In this document: piece after piece, positions 1-5,803 of the stretch
How the letters are laid out: each line of letters begins with the position of its first letter
How positions within the stretch are numbered: position 1 is the first letter of the stretch
Assembly (NCBI GenBank): GCA_030619735.1
Contig: JAUXAV010000015.1
Coordinates: forward strand, 1 to 16,593
Direction: 5' to 3'
DNA from: Candidatus Aenigmatarchaeota archaeon
GTDB lineage: Archaea; Aenigmatarchaeota; Aenigmatarchaeia; QMZP01; JAUXAV01
DNA length: 16,593 bases
Translations under genes and position numbers: made by a program
The notes under the pieces: generated by a model
Databases searched by the model: none
What the model was told of the DNA's origin: nothing
What the model saw: the letters and a program-made list of their open reading frames with translations, nothing else

Positions 1-227
1 GTATCCACATCTCCAAACCCAGAGTTATTCAGGTAGGGATGGAGATCATCAGGGTGTCTAATCGCGGTCACCCTCTTCACCTGCACCAAGCATAAGGTAT
101 CATACTTGGAGTAGCTCCCAGTTACTGCTATGGTTTTCCCCACTGCCCGGGAGGATGACCTTAAGGTATAGACCAATCCCTTCTCCATCAGCTGTTCTCT
201 AGCCTCAGGGACATTGAAGAATATCAT
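1..227 (-). CDS. Partial ASCH-like small phage protein (3' end outside window)
   Basis: An open frame starts at ATG 225-227 and runs off the left edge after 75 codons. The start is fixed by AAGGAGGT at 232-239, five bases before the ATG. That site overlaps the stop codon of the upstream gene, so the two genes are probably translationally coupled. The N-terminus reads MIFFNVPEAREQLMEKG, followed by VYTLRSSSRAVGKTIAVTG and, near the visible end, YLNNSGFGDVD. This VYTLR...R..G...A pattern followed by a SGFG segment resembles small phage ASCH-domain proteins (RNA-binding or nucleotide-associated beta-barrels). The resemblance is from memory and the C-terminus is missing. It is the last visible gene of the leftward operon that begins near 2162. 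Confidence 0.55.
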   Translation of the reverse strand, partial: MIFFNVPEAREQLMEKGLVYTLRSSSRAVGKTIAVTGSYSKYDTLCLVQVKRVTAIRHPDDLHPYLNNSGFGDVD

Positions 228-237
228 CCAAACCTCC

Positions 238-444
238 TTACTCTCTGAGCATTAAACCTAGTTCAATGGTAAACCCATGATTAAGATAGGAGTAGTTTGT
301 GGGGTATCTGATTACCTGGACTGACTCAACTCTCATTCTGGAATGGCCTTCAAGCTCTTTAGCTACCCGTCTGAATAGTCCTGGGAGATCCTTCCCATCT
401 AAGTCACTACATTTAATGGTGCCTCCCTTATTCTCCTTATACAT
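238..444 (-). CDS. Small hypothetical phage protein (68 aa)
   Basis: The protein is not recognised. The frame is open from a TTG at 450, but AAGGAGGT (451-458) directly abuts that TTG. The ATG at 442-444 lies six bases from the Shine-Dalgarno and is the better start, giving 68 residues beginning MYKENKGG. The protein is mixed alpha/beta in appearance, with a basic, Arg-rich middle (FRRVAKELEGHSRMRVESVQ) and an aromatic stretch RYPTNYSYLNHG. No cysteine pair, signal peptide or membrane segment is visible. It lies between the recombinase and the ASCH-like gene in the leftward early operon, and its stop codon is embedded in the ribosome binding site of the next gene. Function unknown. Confidence 0.6.
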   Translation of the reverse strand: MYKENKGGTIKCSDLDGKDLPGLFRRVAKELEGHSRMRVESVQVIRYPTNYSYLNHGFTIELGLMLRE

Positions 445-456
445 TTCCAAACCTCC

Positions 457-1272
457 TTAACCGAATCTCTTTACCTTAAGTATACTCTTCCGCAATCTAC
501 CAGGAGTCATGTGGGTATAGATAGCCGTAGTGGCTATATTCTCATGCCCTAGAAACTCCTGGATCTGCCTAATATCCAAACCTCTACTATAAAGGGAAGT
601 AGCAGCCCCATGACGTAAGGAGTGAACACTTTTCCCCCTGATTCCACATCTCTTCATGTGATTCCTAATCAAAGCCTGAAAGCCATTCTTCCTTTGAGGT
701 TTTCTCGGATCCTGCCCAGGAAACATATACTTGCTCTTATGGGAAATATAGTCCCTCCACGGCCTAATCATATTAATGACTTCATCTTCAACAGGGACTA
801 ACCTCTCCTTACCCCTCTTCCCCATTACCTTGATAAATCCCTCATCACTGATATCCTCCACTGGGATGTTACAGGCTTCGGATAGCCTTAGTCCGGCTCC
901 AAAGGTTAGAGCCAGAGCAGCTCTTAACTTAGGATGGGTAGCTCCGTTCATCAGAGTAGTAAATTCCTTCTCAGTAACATAGGGCGGGAGGGTCCTCTGT
1001 AGGTAGGGGGTCTTCAGCTTCAAGGGGATATCCATCCACATAAAGAAGTGTCTTAGAGCAGTAATATGCCTAGCCCTGGAGCGTGGACTGTTTCCATTAT
1101 CTCTAAAGACCTCTAGGAACTCCTCGGCATGTTCTTGATTAGGCTCTTCTCCATTCAAGAAGGATAGAAACTTCCTAACAGTATACGTGTAGGACTCTAC
1201 CGTCCCAGGAGCCTTCTCGTCTTGTAAGTCCCGGAAGTATCTACTGTAGTCTTTCTTAACCTTGGTGGTCAA
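457..1272 (-). CDS. Tyrosine recombinase / integrase (XerC/XerD-like)
   Basis: A complete phage-type tyrosine recombinase of 271 residues, which would perform site-specific strand exchange through a 3'-phosphotyrosine intermediate. Residues 1-85 form a SAM-like core-binding domain (ARHITALRHFF near 67-77). Residues 95-271 form the catalytic domain. All catalytic positions are visible: Arg129 in GAGLRLSEA, the beta-hairpin Lys152/155 in GKRGKERLVP, His217 and Arg220 in HSLRHG, His243 in LGHENI, and nucleophile Tyr252 in TAIYTHM. The short length and motif spacing match XerC/XerD-type enzymes more than lambda-type integrases, which carry an extra arm-binding domain. The start is a TTG preceded by GGGGGAT, and the gene overlaps the upstream gene by 17 bases. 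Roles could be lysogenic integration, genome dimer resolution or use of a host dif site. No attachment site was identified. Confidence 0.93.
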   Translation of the reverse strand: MTTKVKKDYSRYFRDLQDEKAPGTVESYTYTVRKFLSFLNGEEPNQEHAEEFLEVFRDNGNSPRSRARHITALRHFFMWMDIPLKLKTPYLQRTLPPYVTEKEFTTLMNGATHPKLRAALALTFGAGLRLSEACNIPVEDISDEGFIKVMGKRGKERLVPVEDEVINMIRPWRDYISHKSKYMFPGQDPRKPQRKNGFQALIRNHMKRCGIRGKSVHSLRHGAATSLYSRGLDIRQIQEFLGHENIATTAIYTHMTPGRLRKSILKVKRFG

Positions 1273-1621
1273 TTTCTATCCCCCACGCTTTCAGTTGGGT
1301 TTCCCAGCACATTTTGCAGTGTCCCTTACGGAGTACCCGACCCTGCCTTGTTCTTGCATCGGCATCCCCGTGTAAAACGCAGATATCATTACTAAACTCC
1401 ACCACCTCCCTTATCCCTTCCTGTTTAGCATCTTGAACTCCTTGCCAATGTGGGTAAGATATTCTTTTAGCCAATCGCACTTCACCTTCTTGTAGCCCTG
1501 CCTTGAAGGATATTTCTGCTTGGGCTTCCTGCTTTCTGCGGATAACATTGTTAATATCCGACAGTGTCATATTGTGGAAAGTCTTTACCACTTCAAACTT
1601 CACTGTATCTTTAGCTTCCAT
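1256..1621 (-). CDS. Hypothetical protein with C-terminal Cys/His cluster (121 aa)
   Basis: Not recognised. The start is the ATG at 1619-1621, which overlaps the stop of the upstream gene as TAATG and is preceded by AAGGAGGG seven bases away. An upstream in-frame extension lacks a comparable site. The N-terminal half is probably helical, with alternating charge (LSDINNVIRRKQEAQAEIS). The C-terminal third holds ICVLHGD and GHCKMCWETQ, i.e. C-x2-H followed 20 residues later by H-C-x2-C. This could bind one zinc ion, giving a small DNA- or protein-binding finger. It sits between the winged-helix-like gene and the recombinase in an overlapping gene series, so a regulatory or recombination-directionality role is conceivable but not shown. 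Confidence 0.6.
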   Translation of the reverse strand: MEAKDTVKFEVVKTFHNMTLSDINNVIRRKQEAQAEISFKAGLQEGEVRLAKRISYPHWQGVQDAKQEGIREVVEFSNDICVLHGDADARTRQGRVLRKGHCKMCWETQLKAWGIEIDHQG

Positions 1622-2133
1622 TATACTCCCTCCTTGATATAATCCACATAAGGCGCACGTTCCCAATCGTAAGGGCTATACCACAACCTAAGAGGGTGGA
1701 GCCACACCATATCCGGTGCTCTCCTCCCCTTAGAGGTAAGCCTAAAGTATACCCTAGGCTCTAAATCGTCTCTTATTGGATCTCCAACTGGGTTACTAGG
1801 CTCTTCAGTCCTTCCTGTTCTCCCAACTAGTCCAGCCCTAGCCAGAGCCCTTATGTATACCACGTGGGACCTATACGTGCCCAGCCGATAGGGCCTACCC
1901 CTTAAGGTTTTAACTCCCTTAAAAGTGGTTTTGTAAGCCTTATGTATTTCTGTAGGACTAGCTTCATCCACATTGATGAGGAAATCCCGAATGAAGATTC
2001 CGATCTTCGGAGGCGCTCCTCCCATTCCTAGCCTAGCTTCTTCATCTACCATCTTCTTTAATTTCTGGTGCTGGGGCTGGGACTTGAGTAGCCCCACTTG
2101 GACCGATGGCTGGTCGGTCCTTGAGGTAGCCAA
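1621..2133 (-). CDS. Winged-helix-like protein, first gene of leftward operon (170 aa)
   Basis: Probably a DNA-binding regulator, though not assignable to a named family. Residues about 45-135 read like a winged helix: a helix (IGIFIRDFLINV), a helix starting SPTEIHKAYK, a basic recognition-like stretch (RGRPYRLGTYRSHVVYIRALARAGL), then a wing hairpin ending YFRLTSKG. The C-terminal tail is rich in Trp and Tyr. The only in-frame start is TTG at 2131-2133, because a stop lies five codons upstream. The Shine-Dalgarno is weak (GGGG four bases before the TTG). A 7-bp inverted repeat (2100-2120) lies in the first codons. As the first gene behind the leftward promoter, it may control the divergent promoters. 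Start and function are uncertain. Confidence 0.65.
   Translation of the reverse strand: MATSRTDQPSVQVGLLKSQPQHQKLKKMVDEEARLGMGGAPPKIGIFIRDFLINVDEASPTEIHKAYKTTFKGVKTLRGRPYRLGTYRSHVVYIRALARAGLVGRTGRTEEPSNPVGDPIRDDLEPRVYFRLTSKGRRAPDMVWLHPLRLWYSPYDWERAPYVDYIKEGV
2100..2120. repeat. Perfect 7-bp inverted repeat in start of winged-helix gene
   Basis: GGACCGA (2100-2106) and TCGGTCC (2114-2120) are perfect inverted arms around a 7-base spacer. The site lies 13-33 bases inside the leftward gene and about 40-60 bases downstream of that operon's predicted transcription start. It could be an operator for autoregulation or an RNA hairpin near a weak TTG start. Codon constraint alone could also produce it. 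Confidence 0.4.
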
Positions 2134-2168
2134 CCTACCCCAGCATGCTCACTATCATCTTTAGTTTT

Positions 2169-2197
2169 ATTGTATCATAAAGATACCTCTGAGTCAA
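2169..2197 (-). promoter_or_regulatory. Leftward sigma70-type promoter with extended -10
   Basis: On the minus strand TTGACT (2192-2197) is followed by 17 bases and then TACAAT (2169-2174). A TGA immediately precedes the -10 hexamer, giving an extended TGn-10 element. Predicted transcription starts near 2162, about 30 bases before the TTG start codon of the winged-helix gene. It would drive the integrase-containing leftward operon. The call is based on hexamers, spacing and position. Confidence 0.72.
2172..2186. promoter_or_regulatory. Candidate operator palindrome inside leftward promoter
   Basis: GTATC (2172-2176) and GATAC (2182-2186) are 5-bp inverted arms separated by ATAAA. The palindrome covers the -10 region and spacer of the leftward promoter, where a repressor would block polymerase. 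It is short and could arise by chance in AT-rich promoter DNA. No second copy was found in the opposing promoter. Confidence 0.3.
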
Positions 2198-2218
2198 ATT
2201 CCTCCTCCCCAACCGTAT

Positions 2219-2248
2219 TTGACAAGGGAGATCCAAATATAGTATAAT
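2219..2248 (+). promoter_or_regulatory. Rightward consensus sigma70 promoter for replication operon
   Basis: TTGACA (2219-2224) and TATAAT (2243-2248) are both exact consensus, separated by 18 bases. Predicted transcription starts near 2255. This leaves a leader of about 24 bases containing AAGGAGGA (2265-2272) before the ATG at 2279. This strong host-type promoter probably drives the whole nucleotide-metabolism and polymerase operon early in infection. Confidence 0.85.
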
Positions 2249-2278
2249 TACGTAAACAAAGGGAAAGGAGGAACTCAA

Positions 2279-2614
2279 ATGGACCCGTATGGAGTACTTG
2301 ACCTTACTCGTCAATTAGGTAGGGAGCCCAATGTGGATACTGCGCTCCACATCATGCAGTGGGAACTTGGAGACCTAACGAAGTCTCATGTCTACTCCAA
2401 GTGGCATCCCGACCTAGCTACCTCTTACAAGGAGGAAGCTAAGCTAGCCTTATCAGCTCTCCTCTTCCAGGCCCGCGTGGTGGCAGCCCTTCTGGACGCT
2501 TCCCCTGCCGAGCTACTGGCCATTGGAATAGAGACTGTTGAGGATAGGATTAAGGAGAAGGAGAAGAAGGTGGGGAGATTTGAACACTACGTGGGGGACC
2601 AGAAGGGTGAATAA
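2279..2614 (+). CDS. MazG-like all-alpha protein, possible nucleotide pyrophosphohydrolase
   Basis: A 111-residue, almost entirely helical protein. The start is firm: ATG six bases after AAGGAGGA. It resembles the MazG/all-alpha NTP pyrophosphatase fold. A first helix carries ALHIMQWELGDLTK (E29-x2-D32), a second carries YKEEAKLALSALLFQARVVAALL (E52, E53), and a further segment reads SPAELLAIGIETVEDRIKEKE. In true MazG enzymes the second helix has an ExxD magnesium motif. Here the acidic pair is at E52/E53 and the later Asp is missing, so activity may be altered or the match only structural. It is followed, with an 8-base overlap, by a dUTPase-like gene of the same fold superfamily, which supports a dNTP-sanitising role. 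Moderate confidence in function, high in the gene. Confidence 0.6.
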   Translation: MDPYGVLDLTRQLGREPNVDTALHIMQWELGDLTKSHVYSKWHPDLATSYKEEAKLALSALLFQARVVAALLDASPAELLAIGIETVEDRIKEKEKKVGRFEHYVGDQKGE

Positions 2615-2984
2615 GCAAGATTCCATTCAGGAGTTATTTGCCTTACAGCAGGAGATAATGGAGAAAGTCCCAGGTGGGGATGTACCTGAGCAGATGGCCC
2701 ACCAGATAACCTGTGGGTTGGGGATCATTGAGGAGACTATGGAGTATCTCAATTCCATCGGTCGCAAACCCTGGAGGCCCCAGCCTTTACTTCCATCACA
2801 ACAGTTAGAGGAGATAGTTGATATTCTCCACTTCTTCCTTGAACTTGTCCTCAGATCCGGCTTTACTTGGCCCCAAGTAGTAGAAGTCTACAAGATTAAA
2901 CATCGGGAGAATCTTCAGCGTTATGAGAAAGGTAAAGCTGGGGACTATTCCTGGGATAAGAGAGGGGAGAAAAGGGAACTATGA
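2607..2984 (+). CDS. Dimeric dUTPase-like / all-alpha NTP pyrophosphatase
   Basis: Probably hydrolyses dUTP (or a related dNTP) to the monophosphate plus pyrophosphate. The chosen start is GTG at 2607, ten bases after GGGGGA. The open frame reaches further upstream, but that region lies inside the preceding gene and encodes an Arg-run out of character. The 125-residue protein shows the dimeric dUTPase pattern: IIEETMEYL (E42, E43, E46), a Trp-containing loop (RKPWRPQP), EEIVDILHFFLEL with E69 and D72, then a C-terminal Y95-K98-N102-R105 helix (VEVYKIKHRENLQRY) and GDYSWDK. The four acidic positions fit the divalent-metal site. Its stop overlaps the next ATG as ATGA. Lowering dUTP would feed dUMP to the downstream TS-family enzyme. 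Confidence 0.75.
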   Translation: MNKQDSIQELFALQQEIMEKVPGGDVPEQMAHQITCGLGIIEETMEYLNSIGRKPWRPQPLLPSQQLEEIVDILHFFLELVLRSGFTWPQVVEVYKIKHRENLQRYEKGKAGDYSWDKRGEKREL

Positions 2985-3388
2985 CTGACTTCAAGGGTTA
3001 CGATGTAGGCCCCAAGCCCAAGATTATCTGCCTAGTTGGCTCCACTCGCTTCATAGAGACCTTCGCGATAATGGCCTACGAGCTAGAGAAACAGGGAGCC
3101 ATTACTGTAGGTTGCCACTACTTACCCCCGTCTTACTTTGAAGGTGGACCCGTAGTGAGAGACCACTTGGCCGAAGTAGAGGACTGTAAAGAACATTTCG
3201 ATAGGTTACATTTTAGGAAGATAGAACTGGCTGACGAAATCCTTGTCCTCAATGTGGGTGGTTACATTGGAGACAGCACAAAACGAGAAATAGCCTACGC
3301 AAGGAAGCTAGGTAAGAAGATAAGGTGGCTTGAGCATAACATACCAGTCTGGAAGAAAGTACTCAATAGAGCCAGGAGGGGACTATGA
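2981..3388 (+). CDS. Nucleoside 2-deoxyribosyltransferase-like protein
   Basis: A 135-residue Rossmann-like protein of the nucleoside 2-deoxyribosyltransferase superfamily. Family members exchange or cleave the N-glycosidic bond of deoxynucleosides or deoxynucleotides. Visible elements are strand IICLVGSTRF (residues 15-24) with the GSTRF turn, DRLHFRKIELADEILVLN (74-91) and GYIGDSTKREIAYARKLGKKI (94-114). In the last, ST and E103 occupy the positions usually used for the catalytic glutamate and substrate binding. The HxxKI...AD.I.VLN..GYIG.ST..EI.YA signature is diagnostic in my memory of the family. The start is ATG in an ATGA overlap with the dUTPase-like gene. It probably takes part in salvage or remodelling of the host deoxynucleotide pool. 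The actual substrate is unknown. Confidence 0.8.
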   Translation: MTDFKGYDVGPKPKIICLVGSTRFIETFAIMAYELEKQGAITVGCHYLPPSYFEGGPVVRDHLAEVEDCKEHFDRLHFRKIELADEILVLNVGGYIGDSTKREIAYARKLGKKIRWLEHNIPVWKKVLNRARRGL

Positions 3389-3528
3389 AGAGGGATCAAG
3401 CTAGGAGGGTGGCTGAGGAGCATTGGAAATGGCTTGAACCATTACTCCATGAACTCTACATTGGTGCCTTCATGCATGGAGTGAAGCATGAAAAGGGGGG
3501 CTCTGATGTTAAACCTAAAAGCCAATGA
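3385..3528 (+). CDS. Small phage protein, 47 aa (WLEPLL...GAFMHGVKHEKG type)
   Basis: A short gene found by reading the sequence. Its ATG at 3385 overlaps the stop of the deoxyribosyltransferase-like gene (ATGA), and GGAGG lies five bases upstream at 3375-3379. The product is MKRDQARRVAEEHWKWLEPL, then LHELYIGAFMHGVKHEKGGS and DVKPKSQ. The pattern of a helix ending W..LEPLL..LY..AF.HG.KH is familiar from many phage genomes next to nucleotide-metabolism genes, though no function is known. The protein is soluble and helical, with a basic N-terminus. It overlaps the following gene by 23 bases, typical of this operon. Confidence 0.72.
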   Translation: MKRDQARRVAEEHWKWLEPLLHELYIGAFMHGVKHEKGGSDVKPKSQ

Positions 3529-4243
3529 CCTAAATGACCTGTTTGACAAGTCCATGAGTCTTATGCTCAACAGTAACTCTTGGGTAGATGCCGCCCAGAC
3601 TCCAAGGTTACTCAGTTACAACAATCTCCTATTCGCTAATTCCACATCCTTCGACTTTGACTTATCCCATACTGGATTTACCAAAACTAGGTGGAGCAGA
3701 TACTGCCATCAATACCTTGATAAAGACCAGCTCCACATCTGGCTAGATAACCTTAAAAACATATCCAAGCGAGGGGATAATCTATTCCGCTCCAAGGATA
3801 CAGTCCGTCGTCCACGCGAGCATCACCATGGGTCCTGCTGGTTGGGTCTATCCTATCGTAGTTTACCTCCCACTCTTGTTCTCTATTCACGAGTCGCAGA
3901 ATTCCCAACGAGGGCCGCCCTTGAACTAACTCTGGTCCACAAGGTAGGACAGGAGATAACCTCCAGGACGAATCCAACACAGCCCATCCAGCTGGTTTGG
4001 TTCATCTCATCCTTGTTCCTATCATGCTTACATATGCTCCCCTGGCTGGCTCACAACAATATCCTTGAGAAGACCTACAACCGGGAGGATTCCGTTGGAC
4101 ACTTTGTAAGGCACCAAATTGACCACATCAACAAGGGAAATGTCCATTACGGGCCCACAAAAAGAATGGCAAAAAGGTTGGAGCAGATCCGAGACGGTGT
4201 AACTAAGCCAGTTCCAATCGATAAGTTAAGTTTATGGATATGA
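3506..4243 (+). CDS. Hypothetical protein; possible divergent thymidylate-synthase-fold member
   Basis: A 245-residue protein not confidently recognised. The start is taken as ATG 3506 because AAGGGGGG ends five bases before it. An ATG at 3488 is in frame but has no good site. The central segment GSCWLGLSYRSLPPTLVLYS (109-128), followed by RVAEFPTRAALELTLVHKVG, has the order of the thymidylate synthase catalytic core: a Cys (C111), two strands, L-Y-x-R, then a helix ending LLVH. This suggests a distant TS-fold paralogue. The spacing Cys to Arg is 18 rather than 20, so this is a guess. The C-terminal half has a hydrophobic helix (PIQLVWFISSLFLSCLHMLPW) and a basic tail. Its position, two genes before the clear TS-family gene, is compatible with a partner subunit. 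Confidence 0.5.
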   Translation: MLNLKANDLNDLFDKSMSLMLNSNSWVDAAQTPRLLSYNNLLFANSTSFDFDLSHTGFTKTRWSRYCHQYLDKDQLHIWLDNLKNISKRGDNLFRSKDTVRRPREHHHGSCWLGLSYRSLPPTLVLYSRVAEFPTRAALELTLVHKVGQEITSRTNPTQPIQLVWFISSLFLSCLHMLPWLAHNNILEKTYNREDSVGHFVRHQIDHINKGNVHYGPTKRMAKRLEQIRDGVTKPVPIDKLSLWI

Positions 4244-4253
4244 GGTTGCTACC

Positions 4254-4466
4254 TTGATAGAGCTTACTCCATTATTAAAAGCTCGGGGATTTAATCAAAC
4301 TCTCCTATCCAGATTGGAGGGCCGAAGGTACGAAAGCCCCTATTGGTCTAGGGCAGTGGACTTTGTGAGGAGCCTACCAGCTAGGTCCAAAAGTAGTGGT
4401 CTATCTACCAGACAACACAATTGGTTAGTCAATATTCTAAGTGACCTAGAAATGCCTTGGGAATAA
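4254..4466 (+). CDS. Small hypothetical phage protein (70 aa)
   Basis: Not recognised. The start is TTG at 4254, seven bases after GAGGT. No ATG is available in the frame. The protein has two helical parts joined by a basic, Ser-rich linker (RSLPARSKSSG). The second part reads LSTRQHNWLVNILSDLE, a pattern (LS.(K/R)Q..WL..IL) that also occurs in small phage DNA-metabolism proteins and at the ends of helicase-like proteins. It lies ten bases after the possible TS-fold gene and 19 bases before the TS-family gene, and is evidently co-transcribed with both. Confidence 0.6.
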   Translation: MIELTPLLKARGFNQTLLSRLEGRRYESPYWSRAVDFVRSLPARSKSSGLSTRQHNWLVNILSDLEMPWE

Positions 4467-4485
4467 TAACATAAGGAGGAAATTC

Positions 4486-5121
4486 ATGAACCTAATCTAT
4501 GGAGACTTTAAGATAGCCACTTTGGAGCTAGAGCAGAGCTTAAATACCAAGGGAAGCAGAGTAGCCAACACTATTGAACTCACCAACATTGCCTATTCGG
4601 TCTCTAGTCCACATTTAGAAGACCTTACTCCCCACCAACCTTGGGCAAATAAAGAATTTGAGGACCGAGTATTCACCGAGATTAGGAACCCCGGTAAGGC
4701 CTGGGAGGAACTACCTGGGGTGTGGAAGCCAATGATGGAGGACCACAAAGGTCCAGGTGGTCTAATATACAAGGCCTTTAGTTATACTTATAACGAGAGA
4801 ATGCTTCACCAATTAGGAGATATTCTTCAAGAACTTAGGAATAACCCAGGTTCCAGAGAGGCTTATCTCTCCGTTTGGAACTCTACTGTTGACCCCAAGC
4901 GTTTAAGTAGGAGGAGAGTCCCTTGTACTTTAGGCTATCAACTCCTCATTAGAGATGAGGGGCTCCTCATGACCTATATCCAACGTAGCTGCAATTTCCC
5001 AAAGCATTACCAGGATGATGTCTACCTAGCTCGAAAACTCCAGGAGTGGATGGCAGGAAAACTGATGATTGCCCCTGGGAGTTTCTCCCATTGGGTTGGG
5101 AGCTTACACAAGTTCGTTTAG
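4486..5121 (+). CDS. Thymidylate synthase / dCMP hydroxymethylase family protein with Asp at base-reading position
   Basis: A 211-residue member of the TS superfamily, which adds a one-carbon unit to C5 of a pyrimidine dNMP using methylene-tetrahydrofolate. The start follows AAGGAGG. Landmarks align without gaps to E. coli TS as recalled: catalytic Cys147 in RRRVPCTLGYQ (E. coli C146), Arg167 in YIQRSC (R166), Asp178 (N177) and His208 (H207). The upstream segment NPGSREAYLSVWN matches the DPDSRR...WN region. Replacement of the dUMP-reading Asn by Asp is the hallmark of dCMP-specific enzymes such as T4 dCMP hydroxymethylase. Also changed are D169 to Asn170 and Y209 to Phe210. The protein ends three residues after His208, so the TS C-terminal folate lid is absent. 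It lies next to a dCMP deaminase. Product could be hydroxymethyl- or methyl-dCMP, or dTMP. Confidence 0.82.
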   Translation: MNLIYGDFKIATLELEQSLNTKGSRVANTIELTNIAYSVSSPHLEDLTPHQPWANKEFEDRVFTEIRNPGKAWEELPGVWKPMMEDHKGPGGLIYKAFSYTYNERMLHQLGDILQELRNNPGSREAYLSVWNSTVDPKRLSRRRVPCTLGYQLLIRDEGLLMTYIQRSCNFPKHYQDDVYLARKLQEWMAGKLMIAPGSFSHWVGSLHKFV

Positions 5122-5130
5122 GGGGTCAAT

Positions 5131-5577
5131 ATGGTTATGAAAGGACCTAGGATTACCAGAGATGAGTGCTTGATGGAGATAGCCAGAGTCTACTCTAAAA
5201 GGTCTACCTGCAACAAGCCCAATGGGGCAGTCTTAGCCAAGGAAGGAAGAGTAATTGCCACTGGCTACAATGGTTCTCCCCCAGGTAGACCTCACTGCAT
5301 AGACGTAGGATGTCTACTTGATGACCGTGGCCACTGCCTGGCGTCAATCCACGCAGAGATAAATGTGATCCTCATGGCTGCTAGATATGGAATCTCCACT
5401 GAAGGAACAACCCTTTACTGTACCACATTTCCCTGTCCCCTCTGCAGTAAGCTCCTAACCAATACTGGAATCACCAAGATAGTTTATGAAAACCTATACT
5501 CCAATATGGAGGGCTACGGAACGTTGAAATCCTGTGGCATAGAGCTGGTGAAGTATGGTAACAAGAAGGGGGACTAG
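5131..5577 (+). CDS. Deoxycytidylate (dCMP) deaminase
   Basis: Zinc enzyme converting dCMP to dUMP. All hallmarks are present in 148 residues: RSTCNKPNGAVLAK (24-37) with the usual N-terminal Cys27, GYNGSPPGRPHC (45-56), the catalytic HAE motif in SIHAEINVI (His74, Glu76), and the zinc pair PCPLC (Cys102, Cys105) after TLYCTTF. The ending IVYENLYSN...GI matches the family. The start ATG follows GGGGGT four bases away; a second in-frame ATG is two codons downstream. It sits ten bases after the TS-family gene. Standard deaminases of this type are allosterically regulated by dCTP/dTTP, but the regulation here is unknown. Coupling with dUTPase and a TS-family enzyme is a classic phage arrangement for supplying thymidylate. 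Confidence 0.95.
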   Translation: MVMKGPRITRDECLMEIARVYSKRSTCNKPNGAVLAKEGRVIATGYNGSPPGRPHCIDVGCLLDDRGHCLASIHAEINVILMAARYGISTEGTTLYCTTFPCPLCSKLLTNTGITKIVYENLYSNMEGYGTLKSCGIELVKYGNKKGD

Positions 5578-5803
5578 GGGATCCTGGGGGGCTTATGTCC
5601 AGGAAGGTAACTTAGAAGAGCTTGATCTTCTTGGTTCTAAACTTAGCCTAGAAATATCCTGTCCAGTCCACTACCCTGCTTACGGGAAGAACATATTTGA
5701 GTGTTGGTGTGGGGTAACCTTTCCCATATACCTTCTGAAGAGTGGGGATTGGGACAGGGTGAGAGAAGTCCACGAAAGGGGGCCAGTCAATAATGGAGGG
5801 TGA
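5555..5803 (+). CDS. Small zinc-ribbon-like protein (82 aa)
   Basis: Not assigned to a named family. Cysteines and histidines are arranged C36-P-x-H39 (ISCPVHYPAYG), then C50-x-C52 (FECWCGVTFP), with H73 later. This looks like a small zinc ribbon or knuckle followed by the helical segment LLKSGDWDRVREVHER. The start is ATG 5555, giving a 23-base overlap with the dCMP deaminase. No strong ribosome binding site precedes it, so translation may depend on coupling. The first dozen residues are Arg/Gly-rich and could be an artefact of a too-early start, but no alternative start codon is visible before the conserved part. Its end overlaps the polymerase start by 11 bases. It might bind DNA or the polymerase. 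Confidence 0.6.
   Translation: MVTRRGTRGSWGAYVQEGNLEELDLLGSKLSLEISCPVHYPAYGKNIFECWCGVTFPIYLLKSGDWDRVREVHERGPVNNGG

Noticed and set aside
776..982. 68-codon plus-strand frame opposite the recombinase
   Set aside because: Shadow of the catalytic domain of the recombinase; no start signal and no recognisable protein features.
2538..2606. N-terminal 23-residue extension of the dUTPase-like protein
   Set aside because: It lies inside the preceding gene, encodes an Arg-run (RRRRRR) from AGG/AGA codons, and falls outside the conserved fold. The GTG at 2607 is better placed.
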